Of a stretch of 64,000 nt of DNA, positions 55,532 to 64,000 are shown in pieces; within the stretch, counting starts at the first letter, position 1, and each line of letters starts with the position of its first letter. Under the pieces are notes generated by a model. That model made no database searches. It was not told the origin of the DNA and was given only the letters and a program-made list of their open reading frames with translations. The translations under genes and the position numbers were made by a program. This DNA comes from Oceanobacillus kimchii X50. Its GTDB lineage: Bacteria > Bacillota > Bacilli > Bacillales > Amphibacillaceae. The DNA lies in assembly GCF_000340475.1 (NCBI RefSeq), contig NZ_CM001792.1:1634659-1698658 (forward strand), in the 5' to 3' direction.

Positions 55532-57532
55532 ATGTCAGGCAATGTAGAACAATTATCAATAAATACGATTCGTACGTTATCCATTGATGCTATTGAGAAT
55601 GCAAACTCAGGACACCCAGGATTACCAATGGGTGCGGCACCAATGGCGTACACATTATGGACAGATTTTATGAATCATCATCCAAAAAACTCAAAATGGT
55701 TTAACCGTGATCGCTTTGTATTATCTGCGGGACACGGATCAATGCTATTATACAGCTTATTGCATCTTTCCGGGTATGATGTATCTATTAAAGATCTAAA
55801 AGAATTTCGTCAGTGGGATTCAAAAACTCCAGGACATCCGGAAGTACATCATACCGATGGTGTAGAAGCAACTACAGGACCATTAGGACAAGGTATTGCG
55901 ATGTCTGTAGGTATGGCTATGGCAGAAGCGCATTTAGGTGCAACGTTTAATAAAGACAGATATTCTGTAGTAGATCATTACACGTATGCCCTTGTGAGTG
56001 ACGGCGATTTAATGGAAGGGATTTCTCATGAAGCAGCTTCTTTAGCAGGTCACTTAGGATTAGGTAAATTAATCGCACTTTATGATTCTAATGATATATC
56101 GCTAGATGGAGATTTAGACCGTTCTTTCTCTGAGGAAACAGAAAAACGTTTTGAAGCTTATGGTTGGCAAGTATTACGAGTGGAAGATGGAAACGATGTA
56201 AACGCAATTCGTGAAGCGATTAAACAAGCGCAAAGTAATACGAAACAACCAACACTTATTGAAGTGAAGACTATTATAGGATACGGTTCTCCAAATAAAT
56301 CAGCTTCTGCTGCTTCACACGGTGCTCCATTAGGAGAAGATGAAATAATATTAACAAAAGAATTTTATAAGTGGAATCATGAATCATTCCATGTACCAGA
56401 TGAAGTATATGCTGATTTCCAAGAAAAAATCGTAAACGATGGAGAGAAGAAGGAAGCTGCTTGGAACAAGCTTGTTGAAGAATATAAAGAATCTTATCCT
56501 GAATTAGGAGAACAATTTGATCTAGCAATTAATGGTCAACTTCCAGAAGGATGGGAAGAGGAACTTCCGGTATATGAGCCTGGTAGCAGTATTGCAACTC
56601 GTGCATCTTCTGGTGAAGTACTAAATGCAGTAGCTAAAGCAATACCTAACTTCTTTGGCGGAAGTGCAGATTTAGCTGGTTCAAACAAAACAACAATAAA
56701 TGAAGAAGGCGACTTTACAAAAGAAGATTATTCTGGTCGTAATGTATGGTTTGGTGTACGTGAACATGCTATGGGAGCGGCGTTAAATGGTATGGCCTTG
56801 CATGGCGGTTTACAAGTGTTTGCTGGAACGTTCTTCGTATTTAGTGATTATCTTCGCCCTGCTATTCGACTAGCAGCAATTATGAATATGCCTGTAAATT
56901 TTGTATTTACTCATGATTCAATTGCAGTTGGTGAAGATGGTCCGACTCACGAACCAATTGAACAGTTAGCATCATTAAGAGCAGTTCCAAACTTATCACT
57001 TATTCGTCCGGCGGATGCTAATGAAGTACAAGCTGCGTGGAGATTAGCTCTTGAATCTGAACATCAGCCAACAGCGCTTGTTCTTACTCGTCAAAATCTT
57101 CCAACACTAGAAGGTACGAAGGAAAATGCGTACGAAGGTGTGAAAAAAGGGGCTTATGTAATTAGTAAATCTGGGAAAGAAACTCCAGATGCATTATTAC
57201 TAGCTACTGGTTCAGAAGTTCAATTGGCAGTACGTGCGCAAGAAACATTAAAAGAAAAAGGTATCGATGTTCAAGTCGTTAGCATGCCTTCATGGGATCG
57301 TTTTGAAGCTCAAGAAGATGCATACAAGAATGAAGTACTACCAAAAGAAGTGAAAGCTAGAGTAGGAATTGAAATGGCAACTTCATTTGGATGGGAACGT
57401 TATGTAGGTCTTGATGGAAAAGTAATCGGTATTAATCGCTTTGGTGCTTCTGCAAAAGGTGAAAAAGTTATTGAAGAATATGGATTTACAGTAGATAATG
57501 TTGTAAAACATGTGGAAGACTTGTTAAAATAA
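55532..57532 (+). CDS. tkt: Transketolase
   Basis: Transketolase moves two-carbon units in the pentose phosphate pathway using thiamine diphosphate. The 666-residue enzyme has [36 protein letters not shown] with the ThDP motif GDG...N, and [23 protein letters not shown] 55532 follows AAAGGGG; a TTG 18 bases upstream is unlikely. It lies after ynzC as in B. subtilis. Confidence 0.97.
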   Translation: MSGNVEQLSINTIRTLSIDAIENANSGHPGLPMGAAPMAYTLWTDFMNHHPKNSKWFNRDRFVLSAGHGSMLLYSLLHLSGYDVSIKDLKEFRQWDSKTPGHPEVHHTDGVEATTGPLGQGIAMSVGMAMAEAHLGATFNKDRYSVVDHYTYALVSDGDLMEGISHEAASLAGHLGLGKLIALYDSNDISLDGDLDRSFSEETEKRFEAYGWQVLRVEDGNDVNAIREAIKQAQSNTKQPTLIEVKTIIGYGSPNKSASAASHGAPLGEDEIILTKEFYKWNHESFHVPDEVYADFQEKIVNDGEKKEAAWNKLVEEYKESYPELGEQFDLAINGQLPEGWEEELPVYEPGSSIATRASSGEVLNAVAKAIPNFFGGSADLAGSNKTTINEEGDFTKEDYSGRNVWFGVREHAMGAALNGMALHGGLQVFAGTFFVFSDYLRPAIRLAAIMNMPVNFVFTHDSIAVGEDGPTHEPIEQLASLRAVPNLSLIRPADANEVQAAWRLALESEHQPTALVLTRQNLPTLEGTKENAYEGVKKGAYVISKSGKETPDALLLATGSEVQLAVRAQETLKEKGIDVQVVSMPSWDRFEAQEDAYKNEVLPKEVKARVGIEMATSFGWERYVGLDGKVIGINRFGASAKGEKVIEEYGFTVDNVVKHVEDLLK

Positions 57533-57544
57533 TATTTCTGTTTA

Positions 57545-57583
57545 GAAGAAAGACGATTCCGTTAAGGTTTCGTCTTTCTTTTT
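57545..57583 (+). terminator. tkt terminator
   Basis: AGAAAGACGA and TCGTCTTTCT form a 10-base stem followed by TTTTT. Confidence 0.9.
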
Positions 57584-57688
57584 ATGATTTTAGTTGAATT
57601 CGACAAAAGAAGAAGTTATTTGCGAACTAATTTGACAACATTTGAATGTCTACCTTTCTATAATAGTTAATAGAAGGGGGAATACGGT

Positions 57689-58147
57689 ATGAATGCATAC
57701 TCTATTTATTGGATTAAAGAACCAGTGGCAAAAAGCTATTTTCATAAGAGTGATTTATTGCATCGATTTTTTAATGAATATGAGAACGACCCCGAAAGAA
57801 ATTATTTGAGTAAACAGTTTTCATTTATAACTCAGAGGTTTCACTTGTATAAATTTGCTATGCATTTAAAACAGTTTTCATCACCGAACCTTTATGTGAA
57901 GCGAATAGGCAATCGAATTCAAATAAAACGGGATCAAGAAGTGTTATTTCTTTATGTAGAAAATGGGGGATTATCGTTACGTTGTTCCAATCTCGAAGCT
58001 GCTGTATCGATTTTATTTCCTGTACTAGAAGACATTCATCCATTCTTTTTTGTACAGGGACAAGATAATAAGCATTTTGGATGGATTTCTCCAATGACTC
58101 ATGATAATAAAAATGAGCTACAACAGGTATTGTATTCATATTTTTAA
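57689..58147 (+). CDS. sirA: SirA (YneE), sporulation inhibitor of replication
   Basis: In B. subtilis SirA binds DnaA at the start of sporulation and blocks new rounds of replication. The 152-residue product resembles it in length and in YSIYWIKEPVAKSYFHKSDL, YLSKQFSFIT and the C-terminal FFVQGQDNKHFGWISPMTH. The gene lies after tkt, as in B. subtilis. It starts at ATG 57689 after GAAGGGGG. Confidence 0.85.
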   Translation: MNAYSIYWIKEPVAKSYFHKSDLLHRFFNEYENDPERNYLSKQFSFITQRFHLYKFAMHLKQFSSPNLYVKRIGNRIQIKRDQEVLFLYVENGGLSLRCSNLEAAVSILFPVLEDIHPFFFVQGQDNKHFGWISPMTHDNKNELQQVLYSYF

Positions 58148-58168
58148 TTGATTTAGTGAAAATTGAAG

Positions 58169-58215
58169 AACGGAATTACAATCTAAGTAAATTTAGATTG
58201 TAATTCCGTTTTTTA
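58169..58215 (+). terminator. sirA terminator
   Basis: ACGGAATTACAATCTAA and TTAGATTGTAATTCCGT form a 17-base perfect stem, followed by TTTTT. Confidence 0.95.
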
Positions 58216-58291
58216 GTACTGGTAAAGAAGGGATAATCTAAATTATGTAGAATAATATCTATTATTAATAACGAGAAGGAAGGTTATCCTT

Positions 58292-58750
58292 ATGAAAAAT
58301 GAGCATGAAGTATTGTTTAATCAAGTAAAAACGTATCGTAATGATGTTCTATCAGTTGTTGAAGATGTATCGGAGTATGAATCAGAAATCATACCCAAAT
58401 ATTTTAAAAACAATATTCGTTGGAATTTAGGACATATCTATTTAGACCAATTTTTGTGGATAGAGACATTAACGAAAGAGTATTCAAGTATTACAAAAAA
58501 TTTAATGAAGTGGTTTGGATTTGGAACTTCACCCGATAACTTTACTTCTGAAACCCCAAGTTTTGAGGAATTAAAATATTTGCTAAAGCAACAACCTATA
58601 GAAATTGAAAATTGTTATAGACACCAGCTCTCAAAAGAGTACCCTCCTATTGAAATGGAGATGTATACAATTGAACAAGTATTAATTCGTACGATTTTTC
58701 ACGAAGGAATGCATTTACAAGCAATTATAGATATTAAGAAACATCTGTAA
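58292..58750 (+). CDS. DinB-superfamily protein
   Basis: The 152-residue four-helix protein has the His pattern of DinB/YfiT enzymes: GHIYLDQFLW (first His) and HEGMHLQAI (two His) as likely metal ligands. Members act as thiol S-transferases or have no known role. It follows sirA in a spot where B. subtilis goes on to yneF, so it is an insertion relative to that genome. AAGGAAGG precedes the ATG. Confidence 0.85.
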   Translation: MKNEHEVLFNQVKTYRNDVLSVVEDVSEYESEIIPKYFKNNIRWNLGHIYLDQFLWIETLTKEYSSITKNLMKWFGFGTSPDNFTSETPSFEELKYLLKQQPIEIENCYRHQLSKEYPPIEMEMYTIEQVLIRTIFHEGMHLQAIIDIKKHL

Positions 58751-58870
58751 CTCCAAAATGCTCATCAATTTTAGTTATATAGTTTTATATACCAAATTTT
58801 AACATTAAATTAATAATATATTGGTACAATACGTAAGTATCAGGACTATAGAACTATTAAAAGGAGAGAG

Positions 58871-60577
58871 ATGAGCTGCATGTTATCATATTTAAAAAGA
58901 ATTTTAGAAAAGACTTCATTTAGGTTGCGATTACTTATATTATTTATCATTTTAACTGTGCTTTCTGTATCCATGGTTGGAATTATCTCTTATTATCAAG
59001 CAAAAAATATTACCTTAAATACAATAGAAGAACGATTGATAAGTGAAACGGAACTAATGGGTTATATTGCTGAAAATTTACACTTTACATACATAAGTGA
59101 CCCCGATTACTTTATGCAACAACTGAATTCAAATATACGAACGCAGAGGGAAAGGCTGGAGTCAGATGGGATTGATTCAGAATATCTGTATATTCGTAAT
59201 GGAGATGTTACTGCTTTTCCAGTTAGTGAAGGTGAACTACCATCCATACCTACTTCACTTGTGACTGAAATAGAAGAGAATGGAAATGGGCAGATTACTA
59301 GAAATATTGATGGAGAAGTATTTACCATTTCTTTTCAAACAATGGAGGAAGTGAGTGGAAGTTATGTTGTGTTAGTTCGTAATGCTTCTTTTATGGCTCC
59401 AATTACAAATATGGGAAATATATTAGTATTAATAATTATTGCCAGTGTTCTTATCTCTCTGATTTTATTAATAAAGTTTATCAAATCATTAACGACTCCA
59501 TTAATTGATTTACAGGAAACGATGAAGGAAGTAAAAAAGGGGAATTTCATAATTTCTTCACCTAATACAACGATTCCTGAAATTAAGTCCTTACATAGCA
59601 GTTATGATATTATGATGAAATATATTCAGCAGATGCTTCAAGAATTGAAAAGAAGTATGACCTCATTACAAGCAACTGGAAACCAGCTGAAAAGTTCATC
59701 TACACTTACATTACAATCGAGTAAAGAACTAACGAATTCCATTTCAATTGTAAACAAGGGAGCAAAACAAACAGCAAGCAGTTCGGAAAATAACTTGAAA
59801 ACTACGGTGGAGATGAAAGATAAAATTGAAGAGCTGTTTAATAATATGAATAATATCCTTCATACTTCTAAGAAAATGAATAGTACTGCAAATAAAGGAG
59901 ACAAAAGTATAAAGAAGTTAATATCTACTTTTGAAGACTATGAAAAAGATGTAAATGAATTAACAAAGACTGTAGAAGCGGTATTTCATCAATCATTGTA
60001 TATTTCTGAACTAGTACAGTTAATCCAAAAAGTTTCAGAACAAACAAAATTATTATCATTAAATGCTTCTATTGAGGCAGCACATGCAGGTGATAGAGGT
60101 AGAGGTTTTGCAGTAGTAGCCAATGAGATTGGTAAATTAGCTGAACAATCATCTGAAGCGGCTAATAAGATCACTAATTCAATAGCTCATATGGAAGAGT
60201 TAACGACGAATGCATCCGATGAATGTAAGCAAATGCTAATGAATTCAAAAGATAATTTAAATATTGCTACGGGATCCAAAAATGAATTGAATTATTTAAT
60301 GTCGGATATTACTGATACGATAACAACTATTGTAGATATTCAACGTGAACTTCATTCTTTAGAGTCTTACTTACCTGTACAAAAAGAATCTTCAGAACAG
60401 CTTGTGGCTTTATCGCAACAAACTTTGGCAAGTACGGAAGAAATGCTTACAAATAATAAATTACAAAATGAGCAGACGAGTAGTACTCTTAGTATAGGAA
60501 TGGATCTCATACAATTGTCTAGTTCATTAACTAAAATAATAAATCGATTTAAATTTGAAAGTAACAATATAAAGTGA
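58871..60577 (+). CDS. Methyl-accepting chemotaxis protein
   Basis: The 568-residue receptor has an N-terminal membrane helix (about 20-40), an extracellular sensor of about 130 residues (Cache-like), a second helix (about 180-200), a HAMP region ([17 protein letters not shown]) and a long signalling domain. The conserved hairpin tip is [19 protein letters not shown] near residue 401, with the C-terminus rich in Ser and Gln. It would report an external cue to CheA. The ligand is unknown. The start is ATG 58871 with GGAG four bases away; ATG 58880 is possible. It has no local che genes. Confidence 0.92.
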   Translation: MSCMLSYLKRILEKTSFRLRLLILFIILTVLSVSMVGIISYYQAKNITLNTIEERLISETELMGYIAENLHFTYISDPDYFMQQLNSNIRTQRERLESDGIDSEYLYIRNGDVTAFPVSEGELPSIPTSLVTEIEENGNGQITRNIDGEVFTISFQTMEEVSGSYVVLVRNASFMAPITNMGNILVLIIIASVLISLILLIKFIKSLTTPLIDLQETMKEVKKGNFIISSPNTTIPEIKSLHSSYDIMMKYIQQMLQELKRSMTSLQATGNQLKSSSTLTLQSSKELTNSISIVNKGAKQTASSSENNLKTTVEMKDKIEELFNNMNNILHTSKKMNSTANKGDKSIKKLISTFEDYEKDVNELTKTVEAVFHQSLYISELVQLIQKVSEQTKLLSLNASIEAAHAGDRGRGFAVVANEIGKLAEQSSEAANKITNSIAHMEELTTNASDECKQMLMNSKDNLNIATGSKNELNYLMSDITDTITTIVDIQRELHSLESYLPVQKESSEQLVALSQQTLASTEEMLTNNKLQNEQTSSTLSIGMDLIQLSSSLTKIINRFKFESNNIK

Positions 60578-60719
60578 TAGTAGATATCATTAATTAGGTA
60601 TTATGAAATAGTTTAGTTAGGATATTATAGTAAATAGTATTTTTTGCGAAACCGTTGTATTCTTAACTGTAATCTAATATACTGTATTAGAGACAACACG
60701 AAGGAGGAAATTCAGTAAC

Positions 60720-60944
60720 ATGAGTACTATATGGGTAGTATTAATTGCAATCGCAGCATTGGTTGCAGGTGTTGCTCTAGGATTTTTTATTGCTAGAAAA
60801 TATATGATGAGCTATCTTAAAAAGAATCCACCTATTAATGAGCAAATGCTTCGTACGTTAATGATGCAAATGGGTCAAAAGCCATCACAAAAGAAAATTA
60901 ATCAAATGATGCGTGCCATGAATAACCAATCTGGTAAAGAATAA
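60720..60944 (+). CDS. yneF: YneF (UPF0154)
   Basis: The 74-residue protein has one N-terminal membrane helix ([20 protein letters not shown]) and a basic, Met- and Gln-rich tail with the UPF0154 core [21 protein letters not shown]. Its role is unknown. It has a strong AAGGAGG site and lies upstream of ccdA as in B. subtilis. Confidence 0.93.
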   Translation: MSTIWVVLIAIAALVAGVALGFFIARKYMMSYLKKNPPINEQMLRTLMMQMGQKPSQKKINQMMRAMNNQSGKE

Positions 60945-60946
60945 AT

Positions 60947-61040
60947 TCACTTACTATGTAAGTGAATGATTACATAGAGTTCATTTGGTATTATGTGATC
61001 TAGACTCGCAGAAAGCCACTTTATAATAAGTGGTTTTTTA
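60947..61040 (+). terminator. Hairpins after yneF
   Basis: ATTCACTTAC and GTAAGTGAAT form a perfect 10-base stem with a 3-base loop at 60947-60969, without a T run. Farther on, AAGCCACTT and AAGTGGTTT enclose TATAAT and end in TTTTTT (61013-61040). That second hairpin is the likely terminator. Confidence 0.75.
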
Positions 61041-61175
61041 TTTTGTTTTAGAAAAATGAATCGCATGTTCTTACTTAAAAATGAATAAAATGTATATATA
61101 TTGTCATATTATCTTCTTTTAATTAGTAATACATCTGTTAGAATAGAATATGACTTGTTAGGGGGCAGTTAGCTT

Positions 61176-61880
61176 ATGTCAGAAATTAATATTTTTCTTG
61201 CCTTTAGTGCGGGATTTCTATCATTTATATCGCCTTGTGTGTTACCGCTTTATCCAGTGTTTCTTTCATACATTACTGGTATGAGTATGAATGAAATTAC
61301 AGATGACAATAAACGAATGGATAAAAAAGCAATATTACACACGCTTTGCTTTCTAATCGGATTTTCTAGTATTTTTATTATGATTGGGTTTACAACAACT
61401 TTTATTTCTGAATTTTTAATGACCTATCAGTCAACAATTAGACAAGTTGGAGCAATACTTATTATTTTCTTTGGACTTGTAATTGTTGGTATCTTAAATT
61501 TTGAGTTTTTAATGAAGGATCGAAAAATTCAATTTAAAAATCGTCCGGCAGGTTATATAGGTTCTGTTTTAATTGGGATGGCTTTTTCTTTAGGGTGGAC
61601 ACCATGTACTGGACCAATATTAGCAATAGTCTTATCACTAGCAGCTACACAACCTGATATTGGTATGGTTATGATGATAAGTTACATATTAGGTTTTTCT
61701 ATTCCTTTCTTTGTACTCGCTTTTTTCATTGGAAAATTAACTTGGTTTAAAAAACATAGTCAGTTATTAGTAAAAATAGGTGGCTGGGTGATGATTTTTA
61801 TGGGGATAGCATTATTCTTTGATTGGATGACGAAGCTAACCTCTTATTTAGCTTCATTATTTGGATTTTCGGGTTTCTAA
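61176..61880 (+). CDS. ccdA: Cytochrome c biogenesis protein CcdA
   Basis: CcdA moves reducing power across the membrane to thioredoxin-like proteins for cytochrome c and spore maturation. The 234-residue protein has six membrane helices and the paired redox cysteines in ISPCVLPLYPVFLSYI and LGWTPCTGPILA. The order ccdA-ccdC-yneK follows B. subtilis, except that yneI (ccdB) is missing between ccdA and ccdC. Confidence 0.95.
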   Translation: MSEINIFLAFSAGFLSFISPCVLPLYPVFLSYITGMSMNEITDDNKRMDKKAILHTLCFLIGFSSIFIMIGFTTTFISEFLMTYQSTIRQVGAILIIFFGLVIVGILNFEFLMKDRKIQFKNRPAGYIGSVLIGMAFSLGWTPCTGPILAIVLSLAATQPDIGMVMMISYILGFSIPFFVLAFFIGKLTWFKKHSQLLVKIGGWVMIFMGIALFFDWMTKLTSYLASLFGFSGF

Positions 61881-61957
61881 TCATACTATATCATGTATAA
61901 TAGATTGTAGAATAACCATAGTAAACATTTTAGTTCAGCTTAGGGAAGAGTGATACC

Positions 61958-62425
61958 ATGTATTGGGCAATAGCAAGTACCGTCGTATTTGCTCTCATGG
62001 CAATTACGATGGTTTTCGTAAGAATGCGTGCGTCAAAAAAACCTGCGACAATAAAGAAGATTATTTTACCTCCAATTTTTATGAGTACAGGAGCGTTAAT
62101 GTTTGTTCTACCAATATTTCATATTTCATGGTTGCAGGTGTTAGAAGCACTTGTTGTAGGAATGATATTTTCTATATTTTTAATTAAAACCTCACGTCTT
62201 GAAATAATCGGTAACGATATTTATGTGAAACCGTCTAAAGTTTTTCCTTTTATTTTAATAGGGTTATTAGTGATTCGAATTACTATTAAGATTATTATAG
62301 GAAGCACGATTTCTGTAGGAGAAACAACAGGAATGTTCTTCTTATTAGCACTTGGAATGATAGGAACTTGGAGGCTTGCAATGCTCTATCAATATTTGCA
62401 GCTTAATAAAAAACAATGTGCTTAA
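61958..62425 (+). CDS. ccdC: CcdC-like membrane protein (YneJ)
   Basis: The 155-residue protein has about five membrane helices, with SKKPATIKKIILPPIFMSTG and FHISWLQVLEALVVGMIFS. It matches YneJ/CcdC, a membrane protein encoded with ccdA and dispensable for cytochrome c synthesis in B. subtilis. It starts 77 bases after ccdA. Confidence 0.88.
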   Translation: MYWAIASTVVFALMAITMVFVRMRASKKPATIKKIILPPIFMSTGALMFVLPIFHISWLQVLEALVVGMIFSIFLIKTSRLEIIGNDIYVKPSKVFPFILIGLLVIRITIKIIIGSTISVGETTGMFFLLALGMIGTWRLAMLYQYLQLNKKQCA

Positions 62426-62446
62426 GATAGTGGCACATTGTTTTTT
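62408..62446. terminator. Bidirectional terminator between ccdC and yneK
   Basis: AAAAAACAATGTGC and GCACATTGTTTTTT form a near-perfect stem that overlaps the ccdC stop and serves both convergent genes. Confidence 0.9.
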
Positions 62447-62909
62447 ATTTTTGATATTTTTCTCTCCAATCGAAGTCATAATTATCTTTTGACTGTTGGA
62501 AAAGTGGTTCATATGGAGTTGTATCAATACTCTTCTCCTTTAATTTTTTTCTTAAAAATTTATGATCGCGTTTTGGTGTAGCAATAATATATCCTTCGAT
62601 TATGGTTGAACGTTGAATGATATTTTCTTGTTTATTAATAGATAGCTCACCGATTTTACTGGCAATTCTTTGTCTTGCCACATCTCGAAATAGTTCGGGT
62701 ACGGGTGAAACAAGTTCTTCCAAGAATTCTTTTTCTTCATCTTTCCATTTATGTCTAGTCTCTTCTAAATAGTGTTCTTCCCAGTCCATAATGGACTTTC
62801 CATCTTCTTTTGGAAGACGTTTCAAAAACTTACGAAACATAAAGTAACCACCTATAGCCATAAGGCTAATCAGCAAAAATCCCCATATAACTAATATAAT
62901 AGACATCAT
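62445..62909 (-). CDS. yneK: YneK-like membrane-anchored protein (DUF2621)
   Basis: The 154-residue protein has one N-terminal membrane helix (LVIWGFLLISLMAIGGYFMF) and a soluble, charged part with MDWEEHYLEETRHKWKDEE and RDVARQRIASKIGELS, as in the YneK family. The function is unknown. It is convergent with ccdC, as in B. subtilis. Confidence 0.88.
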   Translation of the reverse strand: MMSIILVIWGFLLISLMAIGGYFMFRKFLKRLPKEDGKSIMDWEEHYLEETRHKWKDEEKEFLEELVSPVPELFRDVARQRIASKIGELSINKQENIIQRSTIIEGYIIATPKRDHKFLRKKLKEKSIDTTPYEPLFQQSKDNYDFDWREKYQK

Positions 62910-63132
62910 AATAACGCATCCTGTTCTTAAATTAAAAAAACTTATGAATATTGTTTAATATTATAATAATTAATTTATTTTTTAATGTTTTTGTAGTAAC
63001 ATAAACATAATCATTGGATAAAATTGTCTTTGATTTCATTATAATGTCAATTAATCTTAATAACAAGTGTCATATATCAATCGTCATAATCATACATATT
63101 ATGTAAAAGGTAATTCTGGAAGGAGCACAGTT

Positions 63133-64000
63133 ATGAAAAATAAAAAAGATAACTATGTAACAGAACGGAACTCGAAAACTCCTGAAAGTCTTAAAAATAT
63201 ACAGCATGCAACAGACTTGCCTGACGAAATTATAAATTGGATAGATAAGAAGAGTGATGGAATATTTGTTTTATTAGATTCAGTTGGTGAAATATTATAT
63301 ATTACAGAATCTATCGAACGGATTTTAGGTTTTTCTCCATCAAAACTAGTGGGATTACATTGGGATGAAATGGTTTCTGGAAAGGATGTAGAATTCGCTA
63401 GAAGAAAAGCTGAGTTAACAAAGAAGACTATGAGAGATTTCAATCTAAATGTTCTTAATAACGATGGAGATTATGTTCCACTCACTTGCGAATTCGAATA
63501 TTATAGAAATGTTGATAATCAAACTTATGTATTAGTTTATTTGAAAGATCTTACCGTAAAGAAGGAATTAGAAGATATGATGGTTCGTTCAGAAAAAATG
63601 AATGTTGCAGGTCAATTAGCTGCCGGCATAGCACATGAAATTAGAAATCCACTCACATCATTAAAAGGTTTTCTACAATTACTTCAAGCTGGAGTTAACC
63701 ATAAAGAAGAATACTTTAATATTATGATAGAAGAGATAGAAAAGATAGAATCGATAACTTCTGAGTTATTATTTATTTCAAAACCACTAACAGATAATCG
63801 TTCGGAAGAAATTATAAGTGACATGATCAATGACGTTATTATGTTATTAAGTCCTCAGGCAAAACAAAAAAATATAAGTATTATGAAGGTAGGTTCTTGT
63901 AATCAAGCAATCGAATGTGACCGTTCACAAATCAAACAAGTGTTGATTAATTTAGTGAAGAATGCACTCGAAGCGATGGAAACAGGTGGGGAAATAATAT
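63133..64000 (+). CDS. PAS-domain sensor histidine kinase, sporulation-kinase type, 3' end beyond window
   Basis: The visible 289 codons have a PAS domain (about residues 30-145; FVLLDSVGEILYITESIERI and LGFSPSKLVG), a HisKA domain with the phosphoacceptor His in GQLAAGIAHEIRNPLTSLKG near residue 170, and the N box DRSQIKQVLINLVKNALEAM. The gene then runs off the window edge. There is no membrane helix, so it is cytosolic. The layout matches sporulation kinases that feed Spo0F. ATG 63133 follows GGAAGGAG. It was not counted as closed because no stop is in view. Confidence 0.9.
   Translation, partial: MKNKKDNYVTERNSKTPESLKNIQHATDLPDEIINWIDKKSDGIFVLLDSVGEILYITESIERILGFSPSKLVGLHWDEMVSGKDVEFARRKAELTKKTMRDFNLNVLNNDGDYVPLTCEFEYYRNVDNQTYVLVYLKDLTVKKELEDMMVRSEKMNVAGQLAAGIAHEIRNPLTSLKGFLQLLQAGVNHKEEYFNIMIEEIEKIESITSELLFISKPLTDNRSEEIISDMINDVIMLLSPQAKQKNISIMKVGSCNQAIECDRSQIKQVLINLVKNALEAMETGGEII

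Overview
The window comes from a low-GC, endospore-forming, Gram-positive bacterium of the Bacillaceae. It carries sporulation genes (spoVS, cotE, spoVK, sirA, a sporulation-type PAS kinase) and its core gene order follows the Bacillus subtilis ymfJ-to-yneK region. The AT-rich composition, the Na+/solute symporters and the overall look suggest Oceanobacillus or a near relative. The genus is inference; the family is well supported. No rRNA, tRNA, CRISPR array or complete insertion sequence was seen.

1-18.2 kb is conserved backbone, almost all on +: ymfJ (3' end), ymfK, rodZ, pgsA, cinA, recA, rny, ymdB, spoVS, miaB, ricA, cotE, mutS, mutL, a dps-like gene, miaA and hfq. Three intergenic spaces (2.1, 10.9 and 18.2 kb) hold related inverted-repeat elements with matching stem segments.

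18.4-25.5 kb is a minus-strand carbon-uptake module. One operon (DUF485-like protein, SSS symporter, LytS-type sensor kinase, LytT-type regulator) runs towards a second operon (DUF4212 small subunit, second SSS symporter, membrane protein) that has a near-perfect cre box. 25.5-27.7 kb is gene-poor, with an AlkD-like protein and an ABM-domain protein. Backbone then resumes: spoVK, hflX, ynbB, glnR, glnA. The glnRA promoter carries two GlnR operators.

33.1-51.9 kb is an accessory region between glnA and lexA, a variable interval in B. subtilis too. Its left part is prophage and bacteriocin debris: an integrase tail, a frameshifted holin, an intact LysM amidase, a broken bacteriocin-like precursor with a broken small membrane gene, a lipoprotein, and an M23/SH3-repeat hydrolase interrupted by two stop codons. 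Next is an intact assimilatory sulfate operon (cysH, cysJ, cysI, siroheme genes, a hemD-like gene, sat, an SLC13 permease, cysC). After it come a potassium-transporter relic and a second phage-type M23 endolysin, which is preceded by the same hairpin repeat as the first lysin.

52.0-64 kb is mostly backbone again: Mn catalase, lexA, a 31-residue membrane peptide in the SOS-controlled yneA position, yneB, ynzC, tkt, sirA, then inserted DinB and chemoreceptor genes, yneF, ccdA, ccdC, yneK, and the start of a sensor kinase cut by the window edge.

The most notable items are the 31-residue SOS-position peptide, the covarying intergenic repeat family, the bacteriocin-like relic, the dual-symporter/LytST module, and the sulfate operon set between two pieces of phage lysis debris.
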